Assembly (NCBI RefSeq): GCF_007751035.1
Contig: NZ_CP036433.1
Location: 4,879,001 to 4,943,000, forward strand
Direction of reading: 5' to 3'
Length of the DNA: 64,000 nucleotides
DNA from: Lignipirellula cremea
GTDB taxonomy: Bacteria; Planctomycetota; Planctomycetia; Pirellulales; Pirellulaceae
In this document: positions 62,495 to 64,000 of the stretch, piece after piece
Layout: every line of letters starts with the position of its first letter
Numbering within the stretch: the first letter of the stretch is position 1
Made by a program: the position numbers and the translations under genes
The notes under the pieces: generated by a model
Told to the model about the DNA's origin: nothing
Databases searched by the model: none
What the model saw: the letters and a program-made list of their open reading frames with translations, nothing else

Positions 62495-64000
62495 TTACTG
62501 CGCTTCTATGCGGACGAAGTCGTTGACAATTGCTTTCCCGGTGGGAACCGTGAAGGTATGCGTCTCCGCTCCGGCCGGGATTTGCTCGGTATGAGTTTTG
62601 GACTGGGCGCCTTCCTTCCAGCCGAAGCTGACGATCGTCGCCTGGGGAACGTTCGTTTGGTACAGACCATAAAGGCGCACATCGAACAGGCCCGTGCTGT
62701 AGCCGCCCTGGTAGACCTGGACTTTGACCAGGGCGGAGCGGACGTCGGCGTCGCTGACGTCCGCGGAGCCGTACATCCAGCCGTTGGAGTAATCGTTGTC
62801 GGTGGGCAGTTCGGCCTTGCCCAGCGGGCGCCAGGACTTGCCGCCATCGGTGGAGACTTCCAGCTTGAAGTCGGTCCCGCTCGGGGTGGGCGAACGGACC
62901 TTGAAGTTCGCGGCGGCGGTCACCTGGCGAAGCATCCCCGGCGAGTCGACTTGGAAGACCACCACGCCTGGCTTGTTGTCGGTGGTCTGGTACGCCATGT
63001 CCCGCAGGACCTGGCTTCCTTTGAAGACCATGTTTTTCGATCGCAGGGCGACCGCTTCGACCTGGGCGATGGTTGCTTCGCTGCGTGCGAAGTTCGGCCT
63101 GACAGCAACGACGCCGCGGGAGGCGCAGCGATACGTCACCTGCGAGCCGTCGGCCTGCAGCTGCGGGTACATCGCCTGGTTCATTTGACAAGTGGTGGCG
63201 AAGGTCACGGCGTTGAGGCCGCTGTCGCCCTTCATCCCCAGACGAATCCGCCAGTCGTGTCGACCCTTGAGCTGCTCGGTCAGATCCAACCGGAATTCGC
63301 CGCTGAGGTTGCCGGCAGGCTTCCAGCTGAGCCCTTGGTCGGTCGACACTTCCACGCCGAGCTGGCCGATTGCCTGGCCGGTCATCACCACGCCGTCGGT
63401 CGCCTTGCCACCCATCGGATTCTTGTCATCCACCGGATCGCCAGCGATCACGTACGGCGAGCAATGGCTAAAGACGATGCTGGCGGGCTGGCCGTCGCGG
63501 CTCTTGAGTTTCGGGGAGCCGCCTGCAGCAAGGTTGGCGGTTTGCTCGACCACGCCTTCGCGATAAGAGTCGGCGCCCAGATCGGGCGTAAACACAAACT
63601 CCGCGTTGCAGTAGCTGGCGTCGCCCCGATACGCCTGCCGGTCCATCGTCGCCGGATGCGATGCGTGGCCCGTGTTCACGAACGTCCAGTCGCGGAACGG
63701 CCCGCCTGCATTCTTGGGGTCGCCGTGCCAGAAGCGGCGTTTCTCCATCCCGCCGAAGTGGTCGCGATCGAACCAGCGGGTAAAACTCTCGCCGCTGCGC
63801 AAGTGCACGACGCCTGGCTGGGCGGCATAGCCGGTGCTGTACAACCGGTGCCACTTGTCGGCGCCCTGTTTGGCGATCACACTCCAGCCGCCTTGCATGC
63901 TTTTGAAATCCGACGGCCAGGCGAACGGGTAACAGGGGGTCGGCGGATGGGAATGTCGCACCAGGCTGTGATCCTTGGCGATATCTTCATACCCGGCGAC
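62495..64000 (-). CDS. Hypothetical secreted-type planctomycete protein, partial
   Basis: Open from the right edge to a TAA at 62495; the N-terminus is beyond the window (about 501 residues visible). Beta-rich with repeated strand patterns and Asp-box-like STDQGLSWKPAG and STDGGKSWRPLG, plus HSHPPTPCYPFAWPSDF and FTRWFDRDHFGGMEKRRFW. It may belong to a planctomycete family with sialidase-like modules; function unknown. The GTG at 63961 is probably an internal Val. It ends 44 bp from element A3. Confidence 0.65.
   Translation of the reverse strand, partial: VAGYEDIAKDHSLVRHSHPPTPCYPFAWPSDFKSMQGGWSVIAKQGADKWHRLYSTGYAAQPGVVHLRSGESFTRWFDRDHFGGMEKRRFWHGDPKNAGGPFRDWTFVNTGHASHPATMDRQAYRGDASYCNAEFVFTPDLGADSYREGVVEQTANLAAGGSPKLKSRDGQPASIVFSHCSPYVIAGDPVDDKNPMGGKATDGVVMTGQAIGQLGVEVSTDQGLSWKPAGNLSGEFRLDLTEQLKGRHDWRIRLGMKGDSGLNAVTFATTCQMNQAMYPQLQADGSQVTYRCASRGVVAVRPNFARSEATIAQVEAVALRSKNMVFKGSQVLRDMAYQTTDNKPGVVVFQVDSPGMLRQVTAAANFKVRSPTPSGTDFKLEVSTDGGKSWRPLGKAELPTDNDYSNGWMYGSADVSDADVRSALVKVQVYQGGYSTGLFDVRLYGLYQTNVPQATIVSFGWKEGAQSKTHTEQIPAGAETHTFTVPTGKAIVNDFVRIEAQ

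Overview
The window looks like a chromosomal stretch from a planctomycete, most likely a Pirellulales/Pirellulaceae relative. The grounds are high GC, a formylglycine-type sulfatase, a secreted sialidase-like protein, planctomycete-style secreted beta-propeller-like and leucine-rich-repeat proteins, a protein starting with the YRWL-IPP module typical of this phylum, and many short, mostly monocistronic genes. This is inference from gene content; no rRNA or tRNA gene was found to anchor it.

Layout. 1-3.3 kb: C-terminally truncated (by the window edge) secreted TPR protein, then a REP-associated tyrosine transposase (RAYT) flanked by inverted arrays of GTGGGTGTCTGG. 3.3-7.7 kb: a RyR-domain protein followed by a two-TM, RCK/TrkA-N, RyR-domain gene that is split by a 1651-bp IS4-family element with an exact 11-bp target duplication. 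7.9-13.4 kb: cupin, small membrane and TPR lipoproteins, SIMPL protein, glycosyltransferase. 13.5-22 kb: four-CBS protein, metG, a second glycosyltransferase, a three-gene operon around a soluble FtsH-like AAA-M41 protease, and a YhaM-like HD nuclease. 22-31 kb: GH88 hydrolase, an HTH/acidic/TM protein, queC and queD, a secreted Gfo/Idh/MocA protein, def-fmt. 31.7-37.7 kb: sucC-sucD, YkgJ-type cysteine-cluster protein, sialidase-like protein, hsp20 behind a clear sigma-54 -24/-12 promoter, dus. 38-45.6 kb: C25 (gingipain-like) and C11 (clostripain-like) peptidases around a membrane protein, then mnmG. 45.7-50 kb: a second IS4-family element at a probable deletion junction that has removed the start of a receiver-histidine kinase gene, followed by a receiver protein and a receiver-MinD/CpaE fusion. 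50-64 kb: sulfatase, beta-propeller-like hydrolase, VOC protein, the YRWL-IPP protein, acuI-like reductase, dps, a leucine-rich-repeat remnant, an esterase, a third IS4-family element and an unknown protein running off the right edge.

The most striking non-gene structure is a family of 126-127-bp non-autonomous elements (two internal types, A and B, with shared ends GTGSTGCGTCAA) at CTAG/TA targets. Three of five copies sit exactly in the TAG stop codon of a gene (metG, sucD, the receiver-MinD gene) and regenerate that stop. The type-B copy also gives metG an intrinsic terminator, and the other type-B copy has an IS inserted in that terminator palindrome. Other items worth attention are the reversible-looking RyR/RCK disruption, the FtsH-like operon, and the IS-truncated signalling cluster.
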